A stretch of 44,435 bases of DNA from DASTGO01 sp035719045 (GTDB lineage Bacteria; Actinomycetota; Actinomycetes; Actinomycetales; Kineosporiaceae): NCBI GenBank assembly GCA_035719045.1, contig DASTGO010000010.1:1-44435 (forward strand), written 5' to 3'. Every line of letters begins with the position of its first letter. Position 1 is the first letter of the stretch. Shown piece after piece: positions 8,965-17,849 of this stretch. The notes under the pieces are model-generated. The model was not told where the DNA came from. It was given only the letters and a program-made list of their open reading frames with translations, and did not search any database. The position numbers and the translations under genes were made by a program.

Positions 8965-9642
8965 TCAACCCTGGCCGTACACGTTCTGGTAGCGGGCGTA
9001 CAGGGCGTCGAGGTCGGACTGCGCGATCGCCTGCGGGACGCCGAGCTGCCGGGCGATGTGCACCGTGCGGGCGACGTCCTCGCACATCACGGCGGCCTTC
9101 ACCGCCTCCCGGGCGGTGCGCCCGATGGTGAACACCCCGTGGTTGCGCATGAGCACGGCCGGGGACCTGCTGTCGCTCAGGGTGTCCACGATGCCCTGGC
9201 CGATGGAGTCGTCCCCGATCAGGGCGAAAGGGCCGACCGGGATCTCCCCGCCGAACTCGTCGGCGATCGCGGTCAGCACGCACGGAACCGGCTCGGCACG
9301 CGCCGCCCACGCGGTGGCGTAGGTGGAGTGTGTGTGCACCACACCACCCACCTGCGGCATGTGCCGGTACACGTAGGCGTGTGCGGCGGTGTCCGAGGAC
9401 GGGGCGAGGTCGCCGTCGACGAGCCGGCCGTACAGGTCCGTCACGACCATCGACTCCGGGGTCAGGTCGTCGTACGAGATGCCGGAGGGCTTGATCACCA
9501 TCAGGTCCGCGCCCGGCACCCGTGCGGACACGTTCCCTGCGGTCCACACCACCAGGCCGTTGCGCACCAGTTCGGCGTGCAGGCGGGACACCTGCTCGCG
9601 CAGGGCGGCGACGGTGGCGGCCACCTCCATGGTGAGCGTCAT
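8965..9642 (-). CDS. araD: L-ribulose-5-phosphate 4-epimerase
   Basis: A 225-residue class-II-aldolase-fold enzyme converting L-ribulose-5-phosphate to D-xylulose-5-phosphate. Visible motifs are the phosphate/glycine region TAGNVSARVPG, IKPSGISYDDL, the zinc-binding VVHTHSTYAT (His-x-His), and MRNHGVFTIG with the third His. The start ATG overlaps the araB stop by 4 bp (ATGA), showing translational coupling to ribulokinase. Length matches AraD/SgbE/UlaF; the araA/araB neighbours decide for AraD. Confidence 0.96.
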   Translation of the reverse strand: MTLTMEVAATVAALREQVSRLHAELVRNGLVVWTAGNVSARVPGADLMVIKPSGISYDDLTPESMVVTDLYGRLVDGDLAPSSDTAAHAYVYRHMPQVGGVVHTHSTYATAWAARAEPVPCVLTAIADEFGGEIPVGPFALIGDDSIGQGIVDTLSDSRSPAVLMRNHGVFTIGRTAREAVKAAVMCEDVARTVHIARQLGVPQAIAQSDLDALYARYQNVYGQG

Positions 9643-11306
9643 CGGGCGAGCACCTCCCGGCGCAGGTCACGCAGCTCGTGCATGACGTCGTCCCCGCCAC
9701 GGCCGAAGTGGTCGTGCAGGCGGTGGTAGGCGGCGAAGAGCCGGTCGTACACGGCGCCGGCCGCCGGGTCCGGGGTGTAGACCCCGCGGGTGACCCGGCC
9801 CATCACGGCGGCGGCGGCCGGCACATCCGGGTAGGCCCCGGCGGCGACCGCGGCGTGGATGGCCGAGCCCAGCGCCGGCCCCTGGTCGCTGTCCACCACC
9901 GACAGCGGCAGCTGCAGCACGTCCGAGTAGACCTGCATCAGGAACCGGTTCTTCACCAAGCCCCCGGTGACGACCAGTTCGGTGACGGGAACCCCGGCAC
10001 CGGTGAAGGCCTCGACGATGGTCCGGGTGCCGAATGCGGTGGCCTCGATGAGCGCCCGGTAGACGTCCTCGGGACGGGTCGCCAGCGTGAGACCGAGCAC
10101 CACCCCGGAAAGGTCGTGGTCGACCAGCACCGAACGGTTGCCGCTGTGCCAGTCCAGGGCGACCAGTCCGTGCTCCCCCGGCCGCTGCCGCGCGGCCAGT
10201 TCGGTCAGGTGCTCGTGCACCGAGATTCCTTGCGCCGCAGCGGCTTGCGCATACGAGGCCGGGACCGAGGTCTCGACGAAATGCCCGAAGATGTCCCCGA
10301 CGCCGGACTGTCCCGCCTCGTAGCCCCAGGCTCCGGCGACGATCCCGCCGTCGACGACCCCGCACATCCCCGGGATCTCCTGAACGGTCCGGCCGTTCAT
10401 GATGTGGCAGGTCGAGGTGCCCATGATGGCGACCATCAGGCCCGGCTCCAGCGCGTCCGCCGCCGCCGCGGTGACGTGGGCGTCGACGTTGCCGACGGCC
10501 ACGGCGATCCCCTCCGGCAGGCCGGTCCACGCCGCGGCCCGCGCGGTGAGGGCGCCCGCGGCGGAGCCCAACTGTCCCAGCGGGTGCTCCAGCTTGTCGG
10601 CGACGAAACCGGCGAAGGCGGGGTTGAGCTCGCGCAGGTAGTCCTCGCCGGGATGGCGGCCGTCCTGCAGGATCCCCTTGTACCCGGCGGTGCAGGCATT
10701 GCGGACATAGCCGCCGGTGAGCTGCCAGACGATCCAGTCGGCGGCCTCGACCCAGAACCGCATCGCGGAGTAGACCTCGGGGTCCTCCTCCAGCACCTGC
10801 AGGGCCTTGGCGAACTGCCACTCGGAGGAGATCTTCCCGCCGTAGCGGCCCAGCCAGGGCTCCTGACGCTCGCGGGCCAGGTCGTTGATCCGGTCGGCCT
10901 GCGGCTGCGCGGCGTGGTGCTTCCACAGCTTCACGTAGGCGTGGGGGCGCGAGGCGAACTCCGGCAGCTCACACAGCGGCGTGCCGTCCTCCAGGGCGGG
11001 CAGCACGGTGCAGGCGGTGAAGTCCGTGCCGATCCCGATCACCCGGGACGGGTCCACCCCGGCTGCCGCGACCGCCGCCGGGACTGCCTCACGCAGGACG
11101 TCCACGTAGTCCGCGGGGACCTGCAGCGCCCAGTCCGCCCCGAGCCGGGTGGCGCCGTCCGGGAGAGTCTGGGTGAGCACCCCGTGCCGGTACTCGTGGA
11201 CCGCGGACCCCAGTTCCGCGCCGTCGCTCACCCGCACGACCACGGCACGCCCGGACAGGGTGCCGTAGTCGACGCCCACCACATAGGCCTCGCCAGGACC
11301 GGCCAC
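9639..11306 (-). CDS. araB: ribulokinase
   Basis: A 555-residue FGGY-family sugar kinase phosphorylating L-ribulose with ATP. The GTG start at 11306 is chosen because GGAGG lies 4 nt upstream and the protein then begins just before VVGVDYGTLSGRAVVV, the ATPase phosphate-1 motif. Upstream residues in the frame have no kinase similarity. Later motifs are GIGTDFTACTVLP, MGTSTCHIMNG and the C-terminal ELVVTGGLVKNRFLMQVYSDVLQLP. It is the first gene of the operon; the promoter and operator at 11368-11396 lie directly upstream. Confidence 0.96.
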   Translation of the reverse strand: MAGPGEAYVVGVDYGTLSGRAVVVRVSDGAELGSAVHEYRHGVLTQTLPDGATRLGADWALQVPADYVDVLREAVPAAVAAAGVDPSRVIGIGTDFTACTVLPALEDGTPLCELPEFASRPHAYVKLWKHHAAQPQADRINDLARERQEPWLGRYGGKISSEWQFAKALQVLEEDPEVYSAMRFWVEAADWIVWQLTGGYVRNACTAGYKGILQDGRHPGEDYLRELNPAFAGFVADKLEHPLGQLGSAAGALTARAAAWTGLPEGIAVAVGNVDAHVTAAAADALEPGLMVAIMGTSTCHIMNGRTVQEIPGMCGVVDGGIVAGAWGYEAGQSGVGDIFGHFVETSVPASYAQAAAAQGISVHEHLTELAARQRPGEHGLVALDWHSGNRSVLVDHDLSGVVLGLTLATRPEDVYRALIEATAFGTRTIVEAFTGAGVPVTELVVTGGLVKNRFLMQVYSDVLQLPLSVVDSDQGPALGSAIHAAVAAGAYPDVPAAAAVMGRVTRGVYTPDPAAGAVYDRLFAAYHRLHDHFGRGGDDVMHELRDLRREVLAR

Positions 11307-11367
11307 GTCGCCTCCAGCGGGTCGAGATCTCACTCGGAGGGCTCCCGCCGCTCCGCAATTAGCTTGA

Positions 11368-11396
11368 TTGTTAGCGCTCACATCTAGCTCGGTCAA
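11368..11396 (-). promoter_or_regulatory. araB promoter
   Basis: On the minus strand, -35 TTGACC (11391-11396), a 17-bp spacer and -10 TAACAA (11368-11373) lie about 60 bp before the araB GTG. The LacI-type operator at 11369-11382 covers the -10 and part of the spacer, which would give steric repression. Confidence 0.7.
11369..11382. promoter_or_regulatory. LacI-family operator O1 (araBAD-chvE-gguAB)
   Basis: TGTTAGCGCTCACA is a near-palindrome of the LacI/GalR-family type with the central GCGC. It matches 12 of 14 bases of the perfect palindrome at 17636-17649 and overlaps the araB -10 box. Confidence 0.75.
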
Positions 11397-11513
11397 CCCT
11401 TGGCAGTAACAATCCCGCAACACGCCGAGTCGACTAAGTGCCTGATCTGACTGCGAAGACCCCACCCGAACCAGAATCATCCGGGTCCTCACGGCATGTC
11501 AGAACCTTCCCCC

Positions 11514-11541
11514 TTGAGCGCAGTGTTGGGCGCGCTAACAT
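11514..11541 (+). promoter_or_regulatory. promoter and operator half-site of the LacI-family gene
   Basis: On the plus strand, TTGAGC (11514-11519), a 16-bp spacer and TAACAT (11536-11541) make a plausible promoter 70 bp before the regulator start. The -10 overlaps GCTAACA (11534-11540), a perfect operator half-site with a degenerate left half, suggesting weak autoregulation. Confidence 0.55.
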
Positions 11542-11612
11542 GATGGTTCTCGATCACCACGCGCCAGGAGCGGCACCCACCGCACAGCGGCCGATGGTGC
11601 ACCATTGAGGAG

Positions 11613-12656
11613 ATGACAACGTCCCCCGTGCCCGGAGCAACGCGTAGCCGCGAGCCCGCCATGACCGACGTGGCCGCCCTTGCCGGCGTGTCGCACCAGA
11701 CGGTCTCGCGCGTGCTGAACAACCACCCGAACGTCCGGGAGCGGACCCGGGTGAGGGTGCTGGCCGCCATCGCAGAACTCGGGTACCGCCCCAACCGGGC
11801 GGCCAAGGCTCTGGTCACGGGTCGTTCCCAGATCATCGGGGTGGTGGCTCAGAGCTCCACCCTGTTCGGCCCCGCGTCACTGCTGGCGGCCTTCGGGATC
11901 GCCTCCGCCGAGGCCGGTTTCGCGGTGAGCGTGGCCAGCATCCGGCAACTCGACCGGGCATCCTTCCAGGAGGCCGTCGAACGTCACCTCGACCAACGGG
12001 TCTCGGGCATCGTCGTCATCGCGCCCGTCGAAACCGCCAGCGAGGCGATCCAGTCGGTCGCCGAGGACGTTCCGCTGGTGATGATCGACGGTGACCCCAC
12101 CGTGCCCCGCCCGCTGGTGACCGTGGACCAGGCCGAGGGCGCCCGGCTGGCCACCCGGCACCTGCTCGACCGCGGACACGAAACCGTCTGGCACGTCTCG
12201 GGTCCGGGCGAGTGGTTCGACAGCCGGGGCCGGATCGAGGGCTGGCGCCGGACCCTGACCGACGCCGGCGCCGAGGTGCCGCCGATCCTCCCCGCCTCGG
12301 ACTGGTCGGCAGCGTCCGGCTACCAGGCGGGGCAGATGCTCGCCCGGATGCCGGAGGTCAGCGCGGTCTTCGCAGCCAACGACCACCTGGCCCTGGGGAT
12401 CCTGCGCGCCCTGCACGAACGTGGCCGGTCGGTGCCGGACCAGGTCAGCATCGTCGGTTTCGACGACGTTCCGGAATCCGGGTACTTCATTCCCCCGCTC
12501 ACCACCGTCCGCCCTGAATTCGATGAGGTCGCCCGGACCAGCCTGCGGCTCGTGCTGGAACACCTCAGCGAGGACTGCCCGCCGCCGGTCACCCCGCGGC
12601 ACGTCTCGATCCCCCCGGTGCTGGTCGAGCGGAACAGCGTCCGCCCCCCGCACTGA
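11613..12656 (+). CDS. LacI-family transcriptional regulator of arabinose genes
   Basis: A 347-residue repressor. Residues about 17-62 form the LacI helix-turn-helix plus hinge helix (MTDVAALAGVSHQTVSRVLN then GYRPNRAAKALVTGRS). The rest is a periplasmic-binding-protein-like effector domain with IIGVVAQSSTLFGP, FAANDHLALGILRAL and IVGFDDVPESGYFIPPLTTV. It is divergent from araB. The operator sequence found before araB, before itself and before the second transporter (17636-17649) suggests that it controls all three units, released by arabinose or a phosphorylated derivative. The effector is inferred. It is the functional counterpart of AraR but should not be equated with the GntR-LacI chimera of Bacillus. 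Confidence 0.92.
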   Translation: MTTSPVPGATRSREPAMTDVAALAGVSHQTVSRVLNNHPNVRERTRVRVLAAIAELGYRPNRAAKALVTGRSQIIGVVAQSSTLFGPASLLAAFGIASAEAGFAVSVASIRQLDRASFQEAVERHLDQRVSGIVVIAPVETASEAIQSVAEDVPLVMIDGDPTVPRPLVTVDQAEGARLATRHLLDRGHETVWHVSGPGEWFDSRGRIEGWRRTLTDAGAEVPPILPASDWSAASGYQAGQMLARMPEVSAVFAANDHLALGILRALHERGRSVPDQVSIVGFDDVPESGYFIPPLTTVRPEFDEVARTSLRLVLEHLSEDCPPPVTPRHVSIPPVLVERNSVRPPH

Positions 12657-12669
12657 TACGGACCGGTGC

Positions 12670-12687
12670 CGGCCGGGGAGCCGGCCG
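12670..12687. terminator. candidate terminator between convergent regulator and yjfF genes
   Basis: A 7-bp GC stem (CGGCCGG / CCGGCCG) with a 4-nt GGAG loop, 14 bp past the regulator stop and between convergent genes. There is no T-run, so it is only a candidate. Confidence 0.35.
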
Positions 12688-12809
12688 CCCCGAGGTATGG
12701 GGCCGGGGCGCGCCCGGTTCCGGCCCGCTCCACTGCGCGCGCCAGGTATCCACGGTGACTGCGAGGACGCCTGCGGCGTGGAGGATCATGCCCCCACCAC
12801 GCGGGCGGC

Positions 12810-13850
12810 TCAGCCCGTGGTCACCGGTTGCGCCAGCTTCTTGGTCCGCCGGGCGCTGATCGCTCGCTGCAACAGGATGAAGACCAGGAGCAGGACGCCG
12901 ATCGAGATCTTCGTCCACCAACTGCTCAACGTGCCCTGGAAGTTGATGAAGGTCTGGATCAGCCCGAAGACGAGCACGCCGATCACCGTGCCGACCACGT
13001 AGCCGTAGGCGCCGGTGAGCAGGGTCCCGCCGATGACGACCGCGGCGATCGCGTCCAGTTCCCCGCCGACCTGGCTCAGGCTGTACCCGGACAGCAGGTA
13101 GAAGGCGAACAGCAGACCGCCCAGGGAGGAGCAGAACCCGCTGATCGTGTAGACGGCCACCTTCGTCCGGCCGACCTGCAGGCCCATCAGCTTCGCGGAC
13201 TGGTCGCTGCCGCCGACCGCATACACGCCGCGACCGAACCGGGTGTTGTGCAGCACGAACACCGCGACCGCCACCACGACCAGGGCGATCACCACACTCG
13301 GCGAGATGTGCAGACCGCCGGGCAGCGGGAGTTCCGTCTGGGCCAGCCAGACGTAGGTCTTGTTCTTGATCGAGATCGAGTCCGTGCTGATCACGTAGCA
13401 GAGGCCCCGGGCGAAGAAGAGCCCCGCCAGCGTCATGATGAACGGCTGGATCTCGAAGAAGTGGATCGCGCAGCCCATCAGGAAGCCGAGCAGCGAACCG
13501 ACCAGGAGCACCAGCAGCATCACCACCGGTGCCGGCCAGTGCGCCTTCTCCAGCAGGGCGGCGGAGATCATCGTCGACAGTCCCACCACCGAACCGACCG
13601 ACAGGTCGATCCCGCCGGTGAGGATGACGAAGGTCATCCCGACGGCCACCACGAGCAGGTAGGCGTTGTCAATGAACAGGTTGAGGAACACCTGCCCCGA
13701 CCCGAACCCCGCGAACTTGAACGACCCGACGCCGAACATCCCGAGGAAGACGAACAGGGTGGCCAGCACCGGCACGAACTTCTGCGGCGGCCGGTAGGAC
13801 AGCACCGACGCCAGCGGACCCTGGCCCTGCGTGGTGGTCGTGACGCTCAT
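12810..13850 (-). CDS. yjfF: sugar (furanose) ABC transporter permease, YjfF type
   Basis: A 346-residue CUT2 membrane permease. The N-terminal region FIDNAYLLVVAVGMTFVILTGGIDLSVGSVVGLSTM and the short cytoplasmic stretch AVGGSDQSAKLMGLQVGRTKVAVY are as in YjfF of the galactofuranose transporter. It pairs with the YtfT-like permease; its start overlaps that gene's stop by 4 bp (ATGA). Two different permease genes in series are characteristic of YtfT/YjfF systems, in contrast to the single permease in the ara operon. The substrate is likely a furanose or arabinose derivative because of the shared operator. Confidence 0.88.
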   Translation of the reverse strand: MSVTTTTQGQGPLASVLSYRPPQKFVPVLATLFVFLGMFGVGSFKFAGFGSGQVFLNLFIDNAYLLVVAVGMTFVILTGGIDLSVGSVVGLSTMISAALLEKAHWPAPVVMLLVLLVGSLLGFLMGCAIHFFEIQPFIMTLAGLFFARGLCYVISTDSISIKNKTYVWLAQTELPLPGGLHISPSVVIALVVVAVAVFVLHNTRFGRGVYAVGGSDQSAKLMGLQVGRTKVAVYTISGFCSSLGGLLFAFYLLSGYSLSQVGGELDAIAAVVIGGTLLTGAYGYVVGTVIGVLVFGLIQTFINFQGTLSSWWTKISIGVLLLVFILLQRAISARRTKKLAQPVTTG

Positions 13851-14944
13851 GCCGACACCTCCGTGGACGACTCGGACACGGGCGTGGTGGATGCCCCGGC
13901 CGACACCGGTGCGGGGATCTGCCCTGGGGCTGCACCACGCCCGCGGCGGAACACCTTCGCCCGGAAGGCCGGCGACTGCAGCAGGCAGACCGCCGTGACG
14001 ACGAGCGACTTGAACAACATGTTCGTCTCCGGCGGGATCCCGCTGGTGTTGATCGTCGTGATCAGGGTCTGGATCACCAGGGCGCCGACCACGGTGCCGC
14101 CGATCGAGAACCGGCCGCCGGTCAGCAGGGTGCCGCCCAGGACCACGGCGAGAATGGCGTCCAGTTCGATGAACAGGCCCGCGTTGTTGCCGTCCGCGGC
14201 GCTGGTGTACGAGCTGATCATGAGCCCCGCCATGCCCGCGGTGAGCCCGCAGAACGCGTAGGCCAACCAGATCAGGCCGCGCCAGCGGACCCCGGCCAGG
14301 CGGCTGGCCTCGGTGTTGCCGCCGATCGCCTCGATCAGCACGCCCAGGGCCGTCCGCCGGATCACCAGCGCCGCAACCCCGACCACGGCCAGGGCGATCA
14401 GCATCGGGACCGGCAGGGTCAGCCAGTACCCGCTACCGATCACCTTGAACGGGTCACTCCTCACCTCGAGGGTGTAGCCGCCGGTGATGAGCTGGGCGAT
14501 ACCACGCCCGGCCACCATGAGGATCAGGGTCGCAATGATCGGCTGGATCCCCAGCCCCGCCACCAGCAGGCCGTTCCACAGGCCGAGGACGAGGGACAGG
14601 ACCAGGGCCAACGCCATCGCGGTGAACAGCCCGCTCACGCTGTTCGGGTCCTTCAGGTGGCTCATCTGCTGGGCGGCCAGTGCACCGCTGATCGCCACCA
14701 CGGCACCCACCGACAGGTCGATGCCCTTGGTCGCGATGACGACGGTCATCCCCAGACCCACCAGCATCAACGGCGCCGCGTTGCTCAGGATGTCGATGAC
14801 GCTTCCGTACAGGTGACCCTGCTTCATCTCGATGTCGAGGAAGCCGGGCGTGAAGAACAGGTTCCCGACGAGCATCGCCACCAGCGCCACCAGCGGCCAG
14901 AACAGGCGGTGCCCGCTGGCAGCCACCAACTTCTGCTTGATCAT
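13847..14944 (-). CDS. ytfT: sugar (furanose) ABC transporter permease, YtfT type
   Basis: A 365-residue CUT2 permease. The start ATG at 14944 is chosen because it overlaps the stop of the ATPase gene (ATGA) and begins the protein MIKQKLVAASGHRLFWPLVA, directly before the first membrane segment. The open frame extends much further upstream but overlaps the ATPase. Family stretches are VIATKGIDLSVGAVVAISGA, EAIGGNTEASRLAGV and ELDAILAVVLGGTLLTGGR. It forms a heteromeric channel with the YjfF-like protein. Confidence 0.9.
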   Translation of the reverse strand: MIKQKLVAASGHRLFWPLVALVAMLVGNLFFTPGFLDIEMKQGHLYGSVIDILSNAAPLMLVGLGMTVVIATKGIDLSVGAVVAISGALAAQQMSHLKDPNSVSGLFTAMALALVLSLVLGLWNGLLVAGLGIQPIIATLILMVAGRGIAQLITGGYTLEVRSDPFKVIGSGYWLTLPVPMLIALAVVGVAALVIRRTALGVLIEAIGGNTEASRLAGVRWRGLIWLAYAFCGLTAGMAGLMISSYTSAADGNNAGLFIELDAILAVVLGGTLLTGGRFSIGGTVVGALVIQTLITTINTSGIPPETNMLFKSLVVTAVCLLQSPAFRAKVFRRGRGAAPGQIPAPVSAGASTTPVSESSTEVSA

Positions 14945-16464
14945 GACCGCGCTCCGCTCGCGATGGTCTCCATGACGACGGAGGCGTCGACGCCCTCGCC
15001 GTTGGTCAGCTCGGCCACCATCCGTCTGTCCCGCAGGACGGCGATCCGGTGGCTCAGTCGCAGTACCTCCTCCAGTTCGGCGGAGATGAACAACACCGCC
15101 ATGCCGCCGGAGGACAGCTCCACGACCAGCCGCATGATCTCCGACTTGGCCCCGATGTCGATGCCCCGCGTCGGCTCGTCGAGGATCAGCAGCTTCGGCT
15201 CCGCGATCAGCCAGCGCGCCAGCAGCACCTTCTGCTGGTTGCCGCCGCTGAGACTGCCCACGACGGCCTCGGGATTGGCGGGACGGATGCGCAGCGCGTC
15301 GATGTACTTCTCCACCAGCTCGTCCTGGCGCCGCCGGGGCACCGGACGGGCCCAGCCGCGGCGGGCCTGCAGAGCGAGGATGATGTTCTCCCGGACGGTC
15401 AGGTCCAGGATCAGCCCCTCGGTCTTGCGGTTCTCCGGGCACAGCGCGACGCCATGGCTCATCGCCACCCGCGGAGTGCGCACGGAGGCCGGTTTGCCGC
15501 CCAGGGCAAGGGTTCCCGAGTCCGCGTGGTCGGCGCCGAACAGCAGCCGGGCGGCCTCGGTCCGCCCCGATCCGAGCAGACCGGCGAACCCGACCACCTC
15601 ACCCTCGTGGATGGTCAGCGAGAACGGGTCGACCGAACCCCTACGTCCCAGGCCGTCGGCGGCCGCGACGACAGGGACGCCGCTGAAGTCCTTCGCGGTG
15701 TCCGACCGTTCCTCCAGCTCGGCCAGGCCCTTGAGTTCCTCGCCGAGCATCTTGGTCACCAGGTCGACCTGGGTCAGTTCGCTCATCGGGTACTCCCCGA
15801 CCAGCCGGCCGTTGCGCAGCACGGTGGTCCGGTCGGCGACGGCGAAGACCTGGTCGATGAAGTGCGTGATGAACAGGACCGCCATGCCCTCGGCGCGCAG
15901 CCCGCGGATCACCCGGAACAACTGCTCGACCTCGGAGGGGTCCAGACTCGAGGTCGGCTCGTCGAGGACCAGCACCTGCGCCTCGACGTCCAGGGCACGG
16001 GCGATCGCGACCAGCTGCTGCACCGCGATCGAGTGCTCCCCGAGGTCGGAGGAGACATCGATGTCCAGGTCCAGGCGCTGCACGAGTTCCTCGGCACGCC
16101 GACGCAGCTGCGGCCAGAGGATGCGGCCGAAGCGGCGGGGCTCCCGGCCGAGCAGGATGTTCTCCGCCACGGAGAGGTTCGGGCAGAGGTTGATCTCCTG
16201 GTACACCGTGCTGACCCCCGCCCGCTGCGCGTCGAGGGGGCTGGAGAACCGGACCGGCTGCCCGCGCAGCTCGATCCGTCCGGCATCGATGTCGTAGACC
16301 CCGGTGAGCACCTTGACGAGGGTGGACTTCCCCGCGCCGTTCTCGCCCATCAGGGCGTGCACCTCGCCGGGGAACAGCCGGAAGTCGACGTCGCTGAGCG
16401 CCTTGACTCCCGGGAAGACCTTGGAGATCCCGGTCATGGTGACGATCGGGGTGGACTCGCCCAT
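14941..16464 (-). CDS. ytfR: sugar (furanose) ABC transporter ATP-binding protein, YtfR type
   Basis: A 507-residue double ATPase of the CUT2 family. Domain 1 has Walker A GENGAGKSTLVKVLTGVY, Q-loop VYQEINLCPNLSVAENI (as in YtfR), and Walker B VLVLDEPTSSLDPSE. Domain 2 has GLLGSGRTEAARLLFG, signature LSGGNQQKVLLARWL and LLILDEPTRGIDIGAKSEI. The ATPase sits between the binding protein (16545-17525) and the permeases. An 80-bp gap with a hairpin separates it from the binding-protein gene. Confidence 0.92.
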   Translation of the reverse strand: MGESTPIVTMTGISKVFPGVKALSDVDFRLFPGEVHALMGENGAGKSTLVKVLTGVYDIDAGRIELRGQPVRFSSPLDAQRAGVSTVYQEINLCPNLSVAENILLGREPRRFGRILWPQLRRRAEELVQRLDLDIDVSSDLGEHSIAVQQLVAIARALDVEAQVLVLDEPTSSLDPSEVEQLFRVIRGLRAEGMAVLFITHFIDQVFAVADRTTVLRNGRLVGEYPMSELTQVDLVTKMLGEELKGLAELEERSDTAKDFSGVPVVAAADGLGRRGSVDPFSLTIHEGEVVGFAGLLGSGRTEAARLLFGADHADSGTLALGGKPASVRTPRVAMSHGVALCPENRKTEGLILDLTVRENIILALQARRGWARPVPRRRQDELVEKYIDALRIRPANPEAVVGSLSGGNQQKVLLARWLIAEPKLLILDEPTRGIDIGAKSEIMRLVVELSSGGMAVLFISAELEEVLRLSHRIAVLRDRRMVAELTNGEGVDASVVMETIASGARS

Positions 16465-16502
16465 GCGTCCTCGCTCCTTCGTCGGCGTGAGCGCCTCGCC
16501 CT

Positions 16503-16532
16503 GATGGGGCCCGGCTGGTGCCAGGCCCCATC
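16503..16532 (-). promoter_or_regulatory. intercistronic hairpin downstream of ytfQ-like gene
   Basis: A perfect 9-bp stem (GATGGGGCC / GGCCCCATC) with a 12-nt loop, directly after the binding-protein stop and before the ATPase start. It occupies the same position as the hairpin at 5961-6011 in the other operon, suggesting the same role in setting binding-protein excess. Confidence 0.6.
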
Positions 16533-16544
16533 GGGAGCGATGCG

Positions 16545-17525
16545 TCAGTACTTACGGGTGGGCAGGGCGGTCTTCGCCTGAGTGGAGTCGAACTCGGACT
16601 CGTTGGTCTTGATCCACTTCTCGACCGACTGACCCGCCAGCACCTTCTTGGCGGTGTCCATCAGTTGTGGGCCGAGCAGCGGGCTGCACTCGACGATGTA
16701 GTTGATCTTGCCGTCGGACAGTGCCTGCATGCCGTCGTGCACGGCGTCGATCGAGATGATCTTGATGTCCTTGCCCGGCACCTTGCCGGCCGCCTCAATG
16801 GCCTCGATGGCACCCAGGGCCATGTCGTCGTTGTGCGCGAAGAGCAGGTTGATGTCCGGGTGCGCCTTGAGGAAGGCAGTCATGACCTGCTTGCCGCCGG
16901 CACGGGTGAAGTCACCGGTCTGCGAGGCGATGAGGTTGAACTTCTTGTCGGTGACGACGGAGAAGAAGCCCTTCTTCCGCTCGATCGCCGGCGCCGAACC
17001 AGTGGTTCCCTGCAGTTCGGCGATGTTCACCGTCGCCGCGTCGGCGAACTCCTTGTTCACCCAGTTGCCCGCCTTCACGCCTTCCTGCGTGAAGTCCGAC
17101 CCGACCAGGGTGACGTACAGCGAGGGGTCGGAGTCGACCGAACGGTCGGTCAGGATGACCGGGATCTTGGCGTCCTTGGCCTCCTTCAGCACGGTGTCCC
17201 ACCCCGTGGTGACGACCGGCGAGAAGGAGATGACGCTGACCTTCTGCTGGATGAAGCTGCGGAGCGCCTTGATCTGGTTCTCCTGCTTCTGCTGAGCGTC
17301 GGAGAACTTGAGGTCCACCGCGGCGTCCTTGGCGGCGGACTTGATCGACTCGGTGTTGGCCGAACGCCAGCCACTCTCGGACCCGACCTGGGAGAAGCCC
17401 AGGACGAGCGGCTTGTTCCCAGCGGCCGACGAGGATCCGCCGGCGCCACCACTGCTCGATCCACCGCAGGCTGCCAGCGCAAGGACGAGCACACCGGCCA
17501 ACGAGACGCTGATCTTTCTCAACAT
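16545..17525 (-). CDS. ytfQ: sugar (furanose)-binding lipoprotein, YtfQ type
   Basis: A 326-residue solute-binding lipoprotein. ATG 17525 is chosen over the longer frame because it has AGGGAG 9 nt upstream and starts a lipoprotein signal (VSLAGVLVLALAACGG, lipobox LAAC). The mature domain has VLGFSQVGSESGWRSANTES, typical of YtfQ-type proteins, ISFSPVVTTGWDTVLKEA, and FAHNDDMALGAIEAIEAAG. It delivers sugar to the YtfR/YtfT/YjfF-like complex. It is the first gene of its operon; the perfect operator at 17636-17649 lies 110 bp upstream. Confidence 0.92.
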   Translation of the reverse strand: MLRKISVSLAGVLVLALAACGGSSSGGAGGSSSAAGNKPLVLGFSQVGSESGWRSANTESIKSAAKDAAVDLKFSDAQQKQENQIKALRSFIQQKVSVISFSPVVTTGWDTVLKEAKDAKIPVILTDRSVDSDPSLYVTLVGSDFTQEGVKAGNWVNKEFADAATVNIAELQGTTGSAPAIERKKGFFSVVTDKKFNLIASQTGDFTRAGGKQVMTAFLKAHPDINLLFAHNDDMALGAIEAIEAAGKVPGKDIKIISIDAVHDGMQALSDGKINYIVECSPLLGPQLMDTAKKVLAGQSVEKWIKTNESEFDSTQAKTALPTRKY

Positions 17526-17635
17526 GTGTCGACACTCCCTTATGTCGGACTTGCGCTCGACCTCCGCCGGTCGAAGTGCTCGGGTAGTGATGCATCCCCT
17601 CCGGCGCGTCTTCCCTGTCAGCGCAGGGGCTGAAT

Positions 17636-17649
17636 TGTTAGCGCTAACA
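17636..17649. promoter_or_regulatory. perfect LacI-family operator O2 (second sugar transporter)
   Basis: TGTTAGCGCTAACA is a perfect 14-bp palindrome, 110 bp before the ytfQ-like start. It is the best operator of the window and defines the consensus used for the ara and autoregulatory sites. A plausible TTGACG -35 lies upstream on the minus strand near 17690, but no clear -10 is seen, so the exact promoter is unresolved. Confidence 0.85.
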
Positions 17650-17835
17650 GTTGGGGGAAAGTGTGGACGCTCGCGTGACGGACCGTCAAGGCTACGTTTC
17701 CGAATCGTTGCCAACCTGAGCCCTCAGGCTGAGGGCCAGGGGTATTGACGACAGTCGATGCACGCACACCGCCGGCGGACCAGGCCCCGATGTGAGGTGC
17801 CGGACCGTCCACTCGATCCGCCGCCGGGCACAGCG

Positions 17836-17849
17836 CGTGAGCGTTAACA
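17836..17849. promoter_or_regulatory. distal LacI-family operator-like site O3
   Basis: CGTGAGCGTTAACA matches the O2 palindrome at 11 of 14 positions, including the right half TTAACA. It lies 200 bp upstream of O2, a spacing that would allow DNA looping between two repressor dimers. This is a sequence match only. Confidence 0.45.
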
